From the NCBI GenBank assembly GCA_947359465.1, contig OX375880.1, positions 21,466,714 to 21,530,713 of the forward strand: a DNA stretch of 64,000 nt. The letters are read 5' to 3'. Position 1 is the first letter of the stretch. Each line of letters opens with the position of its first letter. The notes below the pieces were generated by a model. It was not told the DNA's origin, did not search any database, and saw only the letters and a list, made by a program, of their open reading frames with translations. The translations under genes and the position numbers were made by a program. Positions 46,901 to 58,800 of this stretch are shown piece by piece. Source of the stretch: Metellina segmentata. Lineage: Eukaryota > Arthropoda > Arachnida > Araneae > Tetragnathidae.

Positions 46901-47642
46901 CTAAATTTAAATATTTAACTACAACATATAACTTTATGCTTGGTCAAAAATATCACAATATTAAATATTATTAATATTTTGTCATAAAAATCTAATTCAA
47001 GAAACATTAATTTATGGGTTCTAATTGCTCTTTGAAAAAAACTTACCTTGAGTTTTATTTTCTTGAACGCCTCCACATCCATCCTCGTTAGCTGTTCCTG
47101 TTAAAAACAATCGTTATTAAGTAATGTCTTGACAATAATATTACATTAAAAGTTTAATTTACTTGTTTTTTTATAAAGTTTATACTTACAGCGTAACGTT
47201 TCGGAGAGATCTTAATTGCGTCCATCATATATGAATGGCGGTCATAGGTTCCAAATCTGTAACATAAATGCAACATTAATGCGGATATTTATTGAAAGCA
47301 CAAAAGTAAGAAACTTTCATCATACATAATATTTGGAAATAAAATCATTTTGTTAAGAGTTAAATGAACAAAAAACACTCCTTGGAAAATATTTCATTAA
47401 ATATAATCAAAAAAAGAAGAAACGATAAAATTGAACACATTTATATAATTTCCTATTCCTTTGCCTTGTTTGAAAGAAACGAATTGAGACACATTATTAT
47501 TCACAAGCGTTATTTAAGATAATTATAAAATACCATAAAAATAAAAATTCGAGATGCAAATCATTACTTAATTCAAAATATTAACAAATAATGAGTGTAC
47601 TTACAAGGCTCTGGACAACCGCTTCCAGAGACGAGGAGCCAT
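43955..47642 (-). CDS. RasGEF (CDC25-type) domain protein, 10 exons, 310 aa
   Basis: Predicted Ras-family guanine nucleotide exchange factor. Exons in order on minus: 47605-47642, 47190-47256, 47047-47097, 46776-46847, 46421-46603, 46192-46315, 44852-44983, 44512-44608, 44312-44389, 43955-44045. All junctions are GT-AG and in phase over 933 nt. Residues about 30-265 form a complete RasGEF domain. It opens E-Q-L-T-R-M-D (36-42). The core has [15 protein letters not shown] (N112-N113) and RLDETW (131-136). The conserved turn is CIPFIGIFLKDI (174-185), and the end is M-S-L-E-R-E-P. A ~45-residue acidic/basic tail follows. There is no REM domain, unlike SOS or RasGRF. The ATG at 47640-47642 gives M-A-P-R-L-W-K-R, matching the + strand paralogue (M-A-R-R-F-W-K-G). 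The 1.2-kb intron 6 holds SINE pieces. This copy keeps the family consensus better than its paralogue. Confidence 0.9.
45684..46065. mobile_element. Two SINE pieces in opposite orientation, in intron 6
   Basis: 45684-45915 is a + strand family B copy (AGCAACTGGAAGTTTG, AAATCTGTCGTAGATCTC, GGGGTGCCAGCTCAGG). 45968-46065 is a minus-strand tail (TTTTAATTAACGTTGCACTG, GGAAAGATCCGA). They are arranged tail to tail within the minus-strand RasGEF gene. Confidence 0.65.
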
Positions 47643-47649
47643 CCTTTTC

Positions 47650-48180
47650 TGTACTTTAATCGAAAAGAATGGAATAGAAATACAAAGTCTAGATGATAGT
47701 TGACTTCTTGAGACACTAAATAGTTTCTCAAATAAAGTTTGAAGCAAAAACTTCGATAAATCAGGTAATTTCAGAGCGCTTTGAAAAGTAGTCAAGTAAG
47801 CACCAAAGCAAGAAATTGAGTGAGGTAAAAACGCGTGAAATAATAAAACTTTGAAGAAAAGGCATTGTTGTACATTGTTAATATCCTAACAATGCACGAT
47901 GACGTATGTAGCACTCTGTTTGGGTTGTGATTGTTTTAATTTTAACATTGTTTTAGAGTATTGTTTTGGAAATTTATCGTATATATCTTTCGAATTTTAT
48001 AGGAATATATGAATATTTATATATGTAACTATACTATACATTTAGTATGTTTTACATGAAAATGAGTAATTTTATTAATGTACTACTTACGTTGCGAAAT
48101 GGAATTCATTTCAACTAATACACATTTTTTAACGGCGGATAAGTGGCATTTACACATGCAGATAATGTTTCAAACTACAC
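47650..48180. other. Upstream region of the minus-strand RasGEF gene
   Basis: AT-rich and expected to hold the promoter and 5' UTR. No clear TATA or CCAAT arrangement was identified. A 64-codon frame running into the start ATG exists but is likely 5' UTR. Confidence 0.35.
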
Positions 48181-48429
48181 TGGTGTCCAAAATTATATTT
48201 ACATGCATTTAGAATTACAGATTTCTCAGAAACTGTGAACTATACTTTTAGAATTTGTCAGGAAGGAGACATAATATCATAATACATAAATACAAAAGAA
48301 AAAATTTAAGAACACTGCATATGATATAAAACTGTTGCATGAAACCATAAAAATGGCAATACTATGTGACAAGGAGAATTCAGAAGGAAATTAATAACTC
48401 AGAAAAAAATTAAGATTTATGAATTTAAT

Positions 48430-49293
48430 ATAGAATGACGCTCCTGACTTGTACACACACATCACAAAGTGATTTCATGCTGGAACTAATGTTGTTAAAC
48501 ACAGTTTGGGGAAATAAGTTCCAATCCCCTAATAATGCGGTCTTTAGGGCATTTATAATTCAAGGAGGAGGATGTTTCCATGCAACTCCTTTTCCAAGGT
48601 AGTCACATAAGTTCTCTATTAGGAAATTTTGGTGGCCACGGTATTCACTCAATGGCTTTTTTTTTTCAAAGAATTCGTCAACGAGTTTGCTCGATGTGGA
48701 CGAGCATTATTGTCCATAAATAAAAAATCAGATCCATATGCACATCTGAAAAGTCTTACATAACGTTCTAAGATCTCACCCCGATATCTCTGGCCGGTCA
48801 CAGATCCTCTATTGAAAACGTGTAGGGACGTACGTCTATCGACCTTTATTCCACCCCGCACTATCACACATTCACCACTAAAATGGTCACACTCCATATC
48901 ATTCGAAGGAAGATTTCGAGTTTCTTACTCCTTCCATATGAAAAACGCTTAAAATCAGATGTAAAACTAAACATCGACTCATCAGTAAAGATAACATGGG
49001 TCCATTGGTGTTGACTCCAGTTCTGATGTTCTTTGTACCAATTAAAGCGATCCCTCTTATGTTGTGAAGACAGTGAAACAAATACCCTTGGCTTTCTAGT
49101 ATAAAGGCCTTTTTATTAAGCTTTCTAGATTAGAGAATAGTTCTACAGAGTTCTGAAAATGTTTCCCTTGTGCATAGACCGTCTATCTTGAAATATGCAC
49201 ACCTCTCGCTGCTTCCGTCATTATCTTCCTTGCTTCTAAACGGCCGATAATGCGCCACTTTACATATTCTTCCAAATGATACTTCGGAGCCAT
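48430..49293 (-). pseudogene. Tc1-like transposase relic, nearly full length
   Basis: Minus-strand frames give, in order, M-A-P-K-Y at 49293 and R-I-I-G-R-L-E-A-R (helix-turn-helix region). Then come N-G-P-M-L-S-L..S-R-C near 48985, D-R-R-T-S-L-H-V-F-N-R-G-S-V-T-G, and D-F-L-F-M-D-N-N-A-R-P-H-R-A near 48710. The end is W-N-L-F-P-Q-T-V-F-N-N near 48510. The family motif is M-D-D-N-A-R-P-H. Here the second Asp, the catalytic one, is Asn. Frameshifts occur between blocks. A Tc1-like left end (ACTGGTGTCCAAAATTATAT) is near 48180. Confidence 0.8.
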
Positions 49294-49299
49294 AACAAA

Positions 49300-50085
49300 C
49301 CGTTTCGTGGCCTTACACACAGAAATCAAACGCTGTATTGCAGAAATTCACTCAGATATTTACTTTGCGCAAAATGCTTGATTCGCCGTCGGATGACTTA
49401 ACGCCCTGATTTGCATATCAGAAACCTTCTGAACACTTTTGATTGGATAATTCTAATTATGCTTGTCTTTCACACATTTATTCAAAAATGGATTTCATCG
49501 ATTACATTCATTCAATATCATTATTATTGGGTATGTAAAGATAATTCTGACATGAGAGTAATATATGTTCCGAAAGTAAACATGTCTAATTGTCATTTAC
49601 TTAAGATTTGTATGCATAAACGGATTGCATTTTATACAGGATAATTAATCTCAAAATAAGTTTTGTAAGGCATCAGATAAATACATTAAAGAACACGGTA
49701 GCACATCTTTCAGAATTATTTGGATACGAGATTTGTGCGAAATCGGAAAAATAAAAAGCATTACACTCTACCTCCTGCTATCAATTTAATCATACGCTAT
49801 AAACAAAAGGTAACTGCATTTTTAACTCTAATTTTAGTATTAAAATAAGCATATTGAAACTTCATTTAACCGTCACTCGTTCATTCATCAGTTCCTGGTA
49901 ACCGTCAGTCAGTTACTACGGAATATTGCCGCTCAGTAAACACGAGCATCTAAGAAAAAAACGAAAATGACAGACTATTCTATAATTTGAATATGTACGT
50001 CTAGAGCTTAAGACCATGCAACATTATGTACATATACACAGTTTTGTACTTAATGTAAATTGTGTATTTGTTTCTGTAAAATAAA
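49300..50085. other. AT-rich DNA between two Tc1 relics
   Basis: Nothing recognised. A 77-codon ORF at 49411-49644 has no motif. Confidence 0.45.
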
Positions 50086-50099
50086 ATACATGTACACTC

Positions 50100-50510
50100 T
50101 ATGCACAAATGTATTTGGACACTGCAAGTATTTCAAAAAAAGTGCTGTATTGTTATATTTCGTGACGGGTAAGCCCTCCTTTTGCTTGTATTAGAGTTGG
50201 AACACGTCGAGTCATACTTTTCACAAGTTCTATGTAAGACGGGTAGTAATAGCTGGCCATGCCTCTTGCAAGGCTGTGAGAATAGATTGTTGTGAAGATG
50301 GGCGCGCGTGGCTGTCCCGTACTCGTCTCTCCAATTTGTCCAACAAGTGCTCGATTGGATTGAGATCGGGGCTCTAAACAGGCCAGTCAAGCAAATTCAC
50401 CTCATTTTCAGGAAATCCGTCCAGTGCACGTTTTGCAGTATGACATGGAGCTGTATCCGGTTGGAGGAAGCAACCATCATCGCCGTAGTAGTACCATGGG
50501 GTAGGCAATG
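50100..50510 (-). pseudogene. Tc1-like transposase, C-terminal relic
   Basis: On the minus strand S-P-D-L-N-P-I-E-H-L-L-D-K-L-E-R-R-V-R runs to Q-Q-S-I-L-T-A-L-Q-E-A-W-P-A-I, which is the catalytic Glu region and C-terminus of a Tc1 transposase. Stop codons interrupt it on both sides. An end-like TTTGGACACTGCAAG is at about 50110. The N-terminal half is absent. It is a different family from the relic at 48.4-49.3 kb. Confidence 0.75.
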
Positions 50511-50519
50511 CTGAATTAC

Positions 50520-52140
50520 GTCAGAGTTCATCAGAGAATTCAGAGGAATACGTCAGAGTTCATCTTACGAGGTACATAAAGCAATTGGCCAAGTCCTAAC
50601 CAAGAATACAACACTACACTAAGATGGATTATCCTTGGAATTCATGCAGTGCCATAATATTTTTGTATCATATAGTGTATGTGCAGTGTATTTCCAGTTC
50701 TTCATTTTTATCATTTGTTCATATACATTGGATGGGGTTAGGTTGTGGTCTTAAGTTTTTCTGTTATCTGTCTATCCGATTAACAGTCATGGTCCCGGTC
50801 GCGACCCTGAAGATTAATCGAAGTTTTAATGTACTCACACCCCTGATGGTTTGATACATAAGTAAAATTAAATAACAACTGAAAATTTAAATGCTAATTA
50901 ATTTTTAAGTGAACAAATATTATTGAAATAATGGTTAAATCTGAATTCCATGTATTCTTCAAACAATTTCTGCAAAAACAAATTGTTATAAAACATATAA
51001 AAAAATAATTCTAAAACATATTGAAGGAAGTCACATTGAAGCCAACACCTTTTAACGTACGTCTTGTAGGATCAACATGACCCGAACGATTCGTTATCTT
51101 TCTCTACTAGCTTACTGAAAGCTTCACAGGTACCAATGTCAATGATGATTTAGTATCAAGGTGTGTCTGCTACTATTTGTTAGCGCATTTTAAAATATTG
51201 AATTTGCAAATGGTCTTGAAAGTTCAAAGTGCTGCAGTCGCCTTAGAGTGCGAACAAAGTGCTCTTTCACAGGGCTAGTTAAGTGAAACTACCATTGACA
51301 ACACGCATTCAGCCACATACAAAGAGAAAAGGAGTATAATTGAGAATTATATATCCTTTTTCGATTTCTCTCGTCCAGGTTCTCCAATACTGAACCAATT
51401 ACGAATTTCAAGCCAGTAAAATTCTCCATTCAAAAACCAAACAAGAATATCCGATCCAAAGAAAAACTGAAGAAACGACACACATATCAATCGACTCCCT
51501 ATCAGCAGATTCTCAATGAGCACTCCTTCGGGTGATAAGTGGGACAGTGATTTAACAACGGTATAAAAGTTTCCCTCAAACCCCAGCAGTTAAGTGACCT
51601 ATCTCATTCAACGGAACACAAAGAAGCTACTTGCTAATTTTTTATAGATTATTTTGAACAAGAATTTTCCCTGCAAATAAATTCCTTTTTTAGATATATT
51701 GATTATTTAATTAGTTTCAATAACAGTAATTTTACTATTATTTGGAAATCTATTTATCCGGATATGATTTATATTTAGTTAAAACCAATTTAGTTAATAA
51801 TAGGAAACTCTATATTTCAATACTTCTGATTTGCTCAACAAAACTGGCATTGACATTCGCAATAAACGTAATTATTTTAAATTTCAAGTTTTTAAATTAA
51901 TCTTTTTGGGGAACTATAATATTTCTAAAAAATTTCATTGTAATACAATTGCTGGTCAGCTGGATTCAGAAAGATATGTGACTCTGAATCTTACTTCCTT
52001 TCATAATGTAATAATCTAAAAAACACTCTTTTCAATAAATTACCTTTTCCTTTCTTTATTACTAATATTAATAAATTAAGTAATTTCAACAATTCTACAA
52101 CCAATGATTAATTCATTCTTATTTCTTATTACTTCTGGAT
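50520..52140. other. AT-rich DNA, nothing recognised
   Basis: Short ORFs only (for example 50624-50854 and 51831-52019), without motifs. No repeats shared with other parts of the window were noticed. Confidence 0.5.
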
Positions 52141-52151
52141 AGTATTAGCTG

Positions 52152-52944
52152 GCCCTGGAGATTATTAGTTGCATTCCTAAAGATGCAGTGCAGGTCTATA
52201 CTGTTGGTAGTCGTACAGAAGAACGTACTGGCAGAGGCATTTATATTAGAACCCCTCATCTTGAGACTTCACTAAAACAACGTAACCCTGACACTTGTTC
52301 TGTCTTCAGGAGCGAGTTAATTGCGATCAATGTAGGGCTTGACGCTATCATATCTTACGATTATAATTTTGGTGAACTTTGGATATTATCGGACAGCCGT
52401 AGTTGCTCTTCAACATCTTAGTGGCTGGTCCTCTGCAGACGATGAAACCAGCATATCTATTCTGCTTAAACTGAAGAAGATTTCTCAGAACCACGACGTC
52501 CATCTCCAATGGATTGCATCACATGAAAACATTAGTGGTAATGAGGTAGCGGATAGATTGGCTAAAGAGGGCAGCTAGGACGAAACGGCCACTGGCTCTT
52601 CGCTTACTTACCAATAATTGTACTCAAATGAAAGAACTAAACTAAATTTAAAATGGCGTACTCCACCTGCACAACCGTGGTTCACCGGAACATCCCCTGG
52701 CACTCTTCTGGAAGTTAATTGTGACTCCCAGACTTCACTAGCTAGGCTTAAAAGTGGACACCTGAAGTGTCTTTCTTTTGAACGTGACAGAAAAATCCAC
52801 CCCACTAGCAGAAAATTCTGTGACCATCCAGCCTCTCCGGAACACATGCTGAGTTGCGTCGGACTTTCCAAGACGGACTTGACATCTATCCCCCTTATTA
52901 TTATTGATTTTCTGGCGGTCAACAACCTACTGGAGTTGATCTGA
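52152..52944 (+). pseudogene. RNase H and C-terminal region of a Jockey/X-element-like Pol
   Basis: The frame opens A-L-E-I-I-S-C-I-P-K-D-A-V-Q-V-Y-T-V-G-S. The family has Y-T-D-G-S, so the first catalytic Asp of RNase H is Val. F-R-S-E-L-I-A-I-N then W-I-L-S-D-S-R-S follow. A frameshift near 52395 leads to H-L-Q-W-I-A-S-H and G-N-E-V-A-D-R-L-A-K-E-G. From 52618 another frame gives S-L-A-R-L-K-S-G-H-L-K and C..H-P-A-S-P-E-H-M-L-S-C, the zinc-knuckle-like end of such elements. At least two frameshifts make it inactive. Confidence 0.75.
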
Positions 52945-52986
52945 CAAATGTCAGATCTTTTAAAGAGGACAAGCAACAACAACAAC
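52152..52986 (+). mobile_element. 5'-truncated non-LTR retrotransposon
   Basis: It contains an RNase H and C-terminal domain relic and ends in an (AAC)n tail (AAGCAACAACAACAAC). Near-identical 8-bp flanks, ATTAGCTG at 52144-52151 and ATTAGTTG at 52987-52994, look like a target-site duplication. That fits target-primed insertion of a truncated copy. Confidence 0.75.
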
Positions 52987-52994
52987 ATTAGTTG

Positions 52995-53940
52995 CCTTTT
53001 TAGTAACATTGTCCGATATTTGAGTGTAATGAGGCACAGCAATTTAGAAATGTGATTAATTTGTTAACTCCACGCATATATAAAGTAGCGTTTACAACGG
53101 ATACGCACAACTTCTCTCCCTCAAACATCGAAGCTATTCCGAGAAACTGCAAACCCTTCTTTGCATAATGGTGGAAATTTCCATCATAACATTGAATGCC
53201 CAAAAATTATATAAAAGAACAAGTTCACTTTAAGTTGATCGTGTCTGGATACCTTTTTAATGTGCATTGCATAAAAAAAAACATAGCTGTCAAAAATAAG
53301 CAAGTGTCACTATCAGTAAGACGAGCTTGAAGTTGTCATTCCGCTGTTTGTTGTAGTTGCAATAATCGTATGATTTCGTTTTTAATTTTGTTTTATTATA
53401 TTTGAGTTTCTATTGCTAAAAAAGTGAAAATGAGTGGAAGAAAGGTTTGTAACATGTGTTTCTGTTATTTTTAGAGCCATTTCTGAAAAAGTTTGCGTTT
53501 AATTTTAAAAATACCACATGATACCATCCTATTGTTTTTTGCTAAATTTATAATATAAATATATACTAAGATTTTTTTAACCATTTTTCCTTTAATTTTG
53601 AACATGAATTATATCACCTTAATTTATTTCACCAATAAAGAAAAAATCATGCAAAGAAGGGGTAATTTTATCGTCAATATCTCGAGTAGGGATGGCGATT
53701 TGGAGAGTTTGGGAGCCAAATTTGTTTTCCACCATAAGCATGTAAAGATCAAAGGGTTGTAACTTTTAGGGAGATTTCTCCGAGACGATTGCTTGACAAT
53801 AACCACTCCACTCTGCCCTTCGCCACTCCCCTGGTTGCTTACTCCGTCTTTTGTTCTCTCCTTTTGATATTTTGCCCTCATGGCTTGTCTTGACCACATC
53901 TCAAACTACCAGTGAGTGACCTATTCGATTAAAATGTCGT
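52995..53940. other. Unassigned DNA
   Basis: No recognisable coding. 53640-53900 is slightly GC-richer with overlapping ORFs on both strands and may be the edge of the relic that follows. Confidence 0.4.
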
Positions 53941-53948
53941 GAACGAAA

Positions 53949-54130
53949 GAGCTGGTAATAACATTAATAGAATTATTTAGAGAGAGGCGTGTCCACTCTG
54001 GGGCCAAACTACACCCGAGTACAAAGAAAAAACAAAAAGAATAATGCCTGGAGTGAAATTGGTGTGAAACTCGACATCTTGATGAAAAGTGATCGCTCTT
54101 CTCTACAAAGGGATGAGAAGAGTGCGCTCG
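53949..54130 (+). pseudogene. Possible MADF-like domain relic
   Basis: A + strand frame reads E-L-V-I-T-L-I-E-L-F-R-E-R-R-V then a lysine-rich T-K-K-K-Q-K-E before a stop. Continuing past the stop, L-E-W-N-W-C is readable. This pattern (short helix, F-R-E-R..L-W, K-K-K, W..I) suggests a MADF or Myb/SANT-type DNA-binding domain, often paired with PIF-type transposons. It is weak and broken. Confidence 0.25.
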
Positions 54131-54165
54131 GAGGGTTGCCGATAAAGTCCACAAAGCGTTTACAC

Positions 54166-54720
54166 TAGGGGTGCGACATCGATGTTTATACTTGTCGAAG
54201 TTTTTACGTTGTCGATGTTTTATTTTTAAATGAAAAAAGTACAGTTATAAAAATTTTAAAAATAACCAAGTAGCATAAATTTCATAATCAGCAAATTGAA
54301 CATACTTTTAGACCAAAGTGGCCAAGAGTGTAGGGTCTGAAAAGTAGGGATGCGACATCGATGTCGATGTTTTCTAAACATTGATGTTTTAGAAAAAACA
54401 TCGATATATTGGAGCCGATGTCGCATTACTAGTTGCTAAACCAGTTTTAAGAAATGTTGGAAAGAGTGTAAATACACTGAATTTTAAAAACATCGATGGT
54501 TTGAGGGCGATGTATTATCAACATCGATGTTTTAATTTTGAACATGGATGTTTTGCTGTCGATGTAGCATCACTAGTTGCTAAACCTGTTTTAAGAAATG
54601 GGGGAAAAAAGTTTAAATACACTGAATTGTAAAAACATCGATGTTTTTGGGGCGATGTATTATCAACATCGATGTTTTAATTTTGAACATCGATGTTTTG
54701 CTGTCGATGTCGCATTCCTA
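54166..54720. mobile_element. hAT-type MITE with 8-bp target duplication
   Basis: The ends TAGGGGTGCGACATCGATG (left) and TAGGAATGCGACATCGACAG (right, complement) are inverted repeats. The flanks 54158-54165 and 54721-54728 are both GTTTACAC, an 8-bp duplication typical of hAT. The interior contains a 144-bp unit duplicated in tandem (ACTAGTTGC at 54428 and 54572, with a third truncated at the right end). CATCGATG palindromes are abundant. It is non-coding. Confidence 0.9.
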
Positions 54721-54849
54721 GTTTACACCAGAGTCGGTCGAAAAAAGGAACGAAAAGGGTCATATCCACTCTAGTCATACCTCACGGCCCATCAAATCCT
54801 GAACGCCTTTTTTCTGTATACACCCTCCTTTTAGACTGTGATGACACGC

Positions 54850-55307
54850 TGTAACAATGTTGAACAACTGGGGTGTATAAGTTTTGGCAGGAAGGATATT
54901 GTAAGAAAACTGAATATTGTATAGAAAACAAATATTCTTTATTTCTCGGTTATTTATTATATACAGTGCTGTTCTGTTAAAACATAAACAGAGTCTCCAC
55001 CGGAGACTTAACTCCCAAAATCTAGGGCGTCGCTAGTACGCCCTCGAAACAACGACCAAACTCTTCTCGAGTCAGTCAGAGAATCTCTTCGCAGACCCAG
55101 CACTCTCTGCTCCAAGCCTCGAAGCCCCGGTCCGTGGGAAAAACCCTTGGGCAGTTTTCCACCGCCTCAAAACTCAACTCCAAGATAGGAGCTCCCCTGC
55201 CTTTTCAGTTCTATCCCCACAGAGGGGCTGGCCATTGTCCCACAAGGAACGATTTCAGCCAGCCAGGCGACTGGTGAAACAAGAGGTCCTTGTATCACTA
55301 CGCCACA
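54850..55307 (-). repeat. 3' LTR (458 bp)
   Basis: On minus it begins TGTGGCGTAGTG and ends CATTGTTACA (TG..CA). It contains a TATA-like GTATATAATAAATAA (54950-54964) and an AATAAA on minus (54938-54943) that could serve as promoter and poly(A) signals. Confidence 0.92.
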
Positions 55308-55320
55308 GCCCTTCCCCCAT
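55308..55320 (-). promoter_or_regulatory. Polypurine tract
   Basis: On minus, ATGGGGGAAGGGC lies immediately before the 3' LTR, the position expected for the plus-strand primer. Confidence 0.8.
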
Positions 55321-55835
55321 AAAAAAATTTCCTTGTAATGACGAGGAAATTCAAGCAAGGTACAAGTGAGCCTATCCAGAAAAATCGTCCGAGAGGCAGA
55401 TCCTTAAATTCCTCACAGTTCCTTTACAATAGTGATACACTATCACATAGCAATAGGAAATTTAACTAATTTTTTTTTTAACAAAAGGCCCACCTGTGCT
55501 CAGTAAAGGAATCTCTCTAGAAAATAGTTTTAGGCTCAAACCATTTAAACGAAAACTCTAACACTCCACGAGACAGCTAAATTACTCTGCTCTCCTACTT
55601 TTCGGTAAAGGGTTTTATCAATCCAATGCAGAGATTAATTACTTAACTTTATCTACATTTGAAACAAATCACTCTGCACAGAATGCTAACCCAAGAAAAT
55701 ATATTTACATTGGCTTTACAAAGCCATTTTCTGAACCAAAAACAAACATTAACTGAGACACAAAACAAAAATTTACACAATTTAAAATTCATCTTATACA
55801 CTAACCCATTATAATTTCATCAAAAAAAAATTTTT
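55321..55835 (-). other. 3' untranslated region of the retrotransposon
   Basis: Non-coding AT-rich stretch between the pol stop and the polypurine tract. No env-like ORF. Confidence 0.7.
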
Positions 55836-58800
55836 TTAAGGAGGCTGTCTACTCAGACCATCGGCATTTCCGTTGTTTTTCCCGGCTCTGTGAACAATTG
55901 TGAAATTGTATTGCTGCAAACATAGAGCCCATCGGGTCAGCCGCGAATTGCTCCCCATCATTTTATTTAGGAAAGTCAGTGGGTTGTGGTCCGTTTCAAT
56001 TTTAAATTTTTGTCCGTCCAAAAAGTAATTTAATTTTTTTAAACCATATACAATAGCAGCCAACTCTCGCTCCACTGTACTGTAGTTCTGCTCTGCTCTC
56101 GAGAATTTTTTACTCAAAAACAAAATAGGGTGCTCCTCCCCTTCTAGGTTCTGGGACAGTACAATTCCCGCACCTGTTGCGCTCGCATCCGTTTGTACTA
56201 TAAATTCCTTAGTATAATCCGGAGCATATAATACCGGATTTTGGACAAGCTTCGATTTTAGGTTCTTAAATGCCTGATCACATTCGTCTGTCCAAATCAC
56301 CTTTTCTTTTGTCACCCTTCCTTTCAAAGCACTTGTCAAAGGGGCGGCAATAACCGAGTAATTCGGGATATATCTGGAGTAATAACCCACCACTCCTAAA
56401 AATGACCGAATTTGGGTTTTAGAGGTAGGAGTGGAAAATTCTTGGATCGCCTTAATTTTCGCCTCGTTTGGCGACCTTTTCCCGGATCCAACTTCATGCC
56501 CCAGAAACTTGACATGGTCCTGTGCAAAACGGCACTTGGCCGGTTTGACCGTTAACTTAGCTTCTCCCAATTTGCGCAATACCCTGCCAACATCCTTTAG
56601 GTGTTCTTCCCAAGTTGGGGAAAATACCGCGATATCGTCTATATAAGGGGCCGCAAATTTTTCCAGTCCGCCTAACACCTGGGCTATCAATTTGCAGAAA
56701 TAAAAGGGGGCATTAACCAGGCCAAACATCATTTTCTTAGGGATAAACATCCCAAAAGGCGTCATGAATGCTGCATATCTTTGCGCTCTTTCAGTAAGAG
56801 GTATTTGAAAGTATCCCTTTGTCAAATCCATGACGGTGATGAAAGGGGCGGCACTTACTTTTTCCACTACCTCTTCGATATGAGGTAAAGGGAAAAATTG
56901 GGTTCGGGTGATTGCGTTTAGCTTTCGGGAATCCACACATGGTCTAGGGTCCCTACCTGGGCTCTCCACTAAGATCATTGGAGAGGCATAATCCGATTGA
57001 CCTACCTCGATCACCCCCAGAGCCAACAGTCTCTGAATCTCATTTCGCAAGATGTTTACTTGCCTAGGAGACATGCGATATGGCCTGGTGCGCACCGGAA
57101 CCTCACTGGTCAATTCGATGTCCATTGTTATCAATGCGGTATTACCCGGGTCCGAAGAGAACACCTTTCTATGAGTTTTTAGCATTTCCCCGAATCTTTC
57201 GATCTGGATTTCAGACGCGCGCTCGTCAAGTCGGCTCTCCATTACAATTTCTTGCAAATCGAAATGAGTGGGGTCTTGTAGCGGATAGGGGATCTCAGCT
57301 TCATGCTCTACCTCTTCGTGCTCTTCATCGATAATCAGATTAACACACTCGGCCCTGCTATCATAGGGTTTCATTAAGTTAACGTGGTAAATCGTGCTTT
57401 TGTCACGTTTTTCGGGCAAATCTATCAAATAATTTGTGTCCGAAATTTTGCTCGTAATTTTACCAGGCCCCATCCAGTTTACTGCCATTTTATTCGGTTT
57501 AGATGTAGCTAAAAGTAAGACCTGATCTCCCACTTTAAAATTTCTCGTAACCGCATTCTTGTCATACCACAATTTCCTTTTTAGTTGGCATTCGCCCATT
57601 CTTTCGGTAGCCAACTCTTGGCACCTCTTTAACCGATTTGTCAGGTTTAAAATGTACTCTACCACATTAGAGTCTGAATCCTCAGGTTCAAGCCAATTCT
57701 CGTACACAATAGTCTGGGGGGTCCTTAAATTCTTTCCCAGTACCAGTTCCGCAGGACTGAAACCTAAACTTTCATGGGTCACCGTTCGTAATGCAAATAG
57801 TGCGGATGGTAAATTCTTTTCCCAATCCTCACCTGTTTCTACGCAGAGTACTTTGAGAACGCGTTTAAGACTCGAGTGCCATCTCTCCACCGGGTTACTC
57901 TGAGGATGGCAGACCGAACTGTGCACCACTCTGATGCCAAATTTTTCGAAAAATTCAGACGTCAATACACTTGTAAACGAGCTACCTAGGTCGCACTGAA
58001 TTTCCCTGGGGAACCCTGTCCTTGAAAAGACTGAGAGCAACGCGTCTATTACTTTTACCGAGGTAATATTTTCCACCGGAATAGCATCTGGGTAACTGGA
58101 TGCTAAACAAATGGAAGTGATCAGATATTTGTTGTTATTTGAGCTAATTGGTAGGGGTCCTACAGCGTCTATATTGATTTTAGAGAATACTTCTGAAATA
58201 ATAGGAACTATTTTCATAGGGGCCTTTCGTCTATCTCCACTTTTCCCCACCCGCTGACAAGAGTCACATGATCTCACATATTGCTCAATTTCTTGGTAAC
58301 AATTCGGCCAGAAGTAATGACGTAATACCCGATCTTTTGTCTTAGTAGCACCCAGATGTAAAGCTATTTCCTCGTGACAAAAAGCTTTTATTTTGTCCCT
58401 AAATTTCATTGGTATAATAAGTTGAACTCGCTGTTCGCCTCTCTTTGAGTATGCAATGCGAACTAGTTTCCCTTTTACAATTTTAAACTCACTTTCTCCA
58501 TTCACTGAACTCCGAGCCCATAGCGCAGCGAGAGACTCGCAATTCCTTTGTGCGACTTCGAACACAGCTGAAGAGATCTGAGAAAAGCCATTCTCTTCCT
58601 CTGGCAATGTTAACGGCAAAAAGGAACGATCGCTTTCGTCAATTACGGGGGGGTTTTCGTCCTCTACCGCCTTCGGGGTTTTGACTACGGGGGTCTCGTT
58701 CGTATGGCTCGCGCCGGAATTATCTACCCTTGTTTTTGTTTGGCTCCGTGTGACTACTACATTTAGAGGCACAGGGCCTTTCAGATGCTCTTCGATAAGC

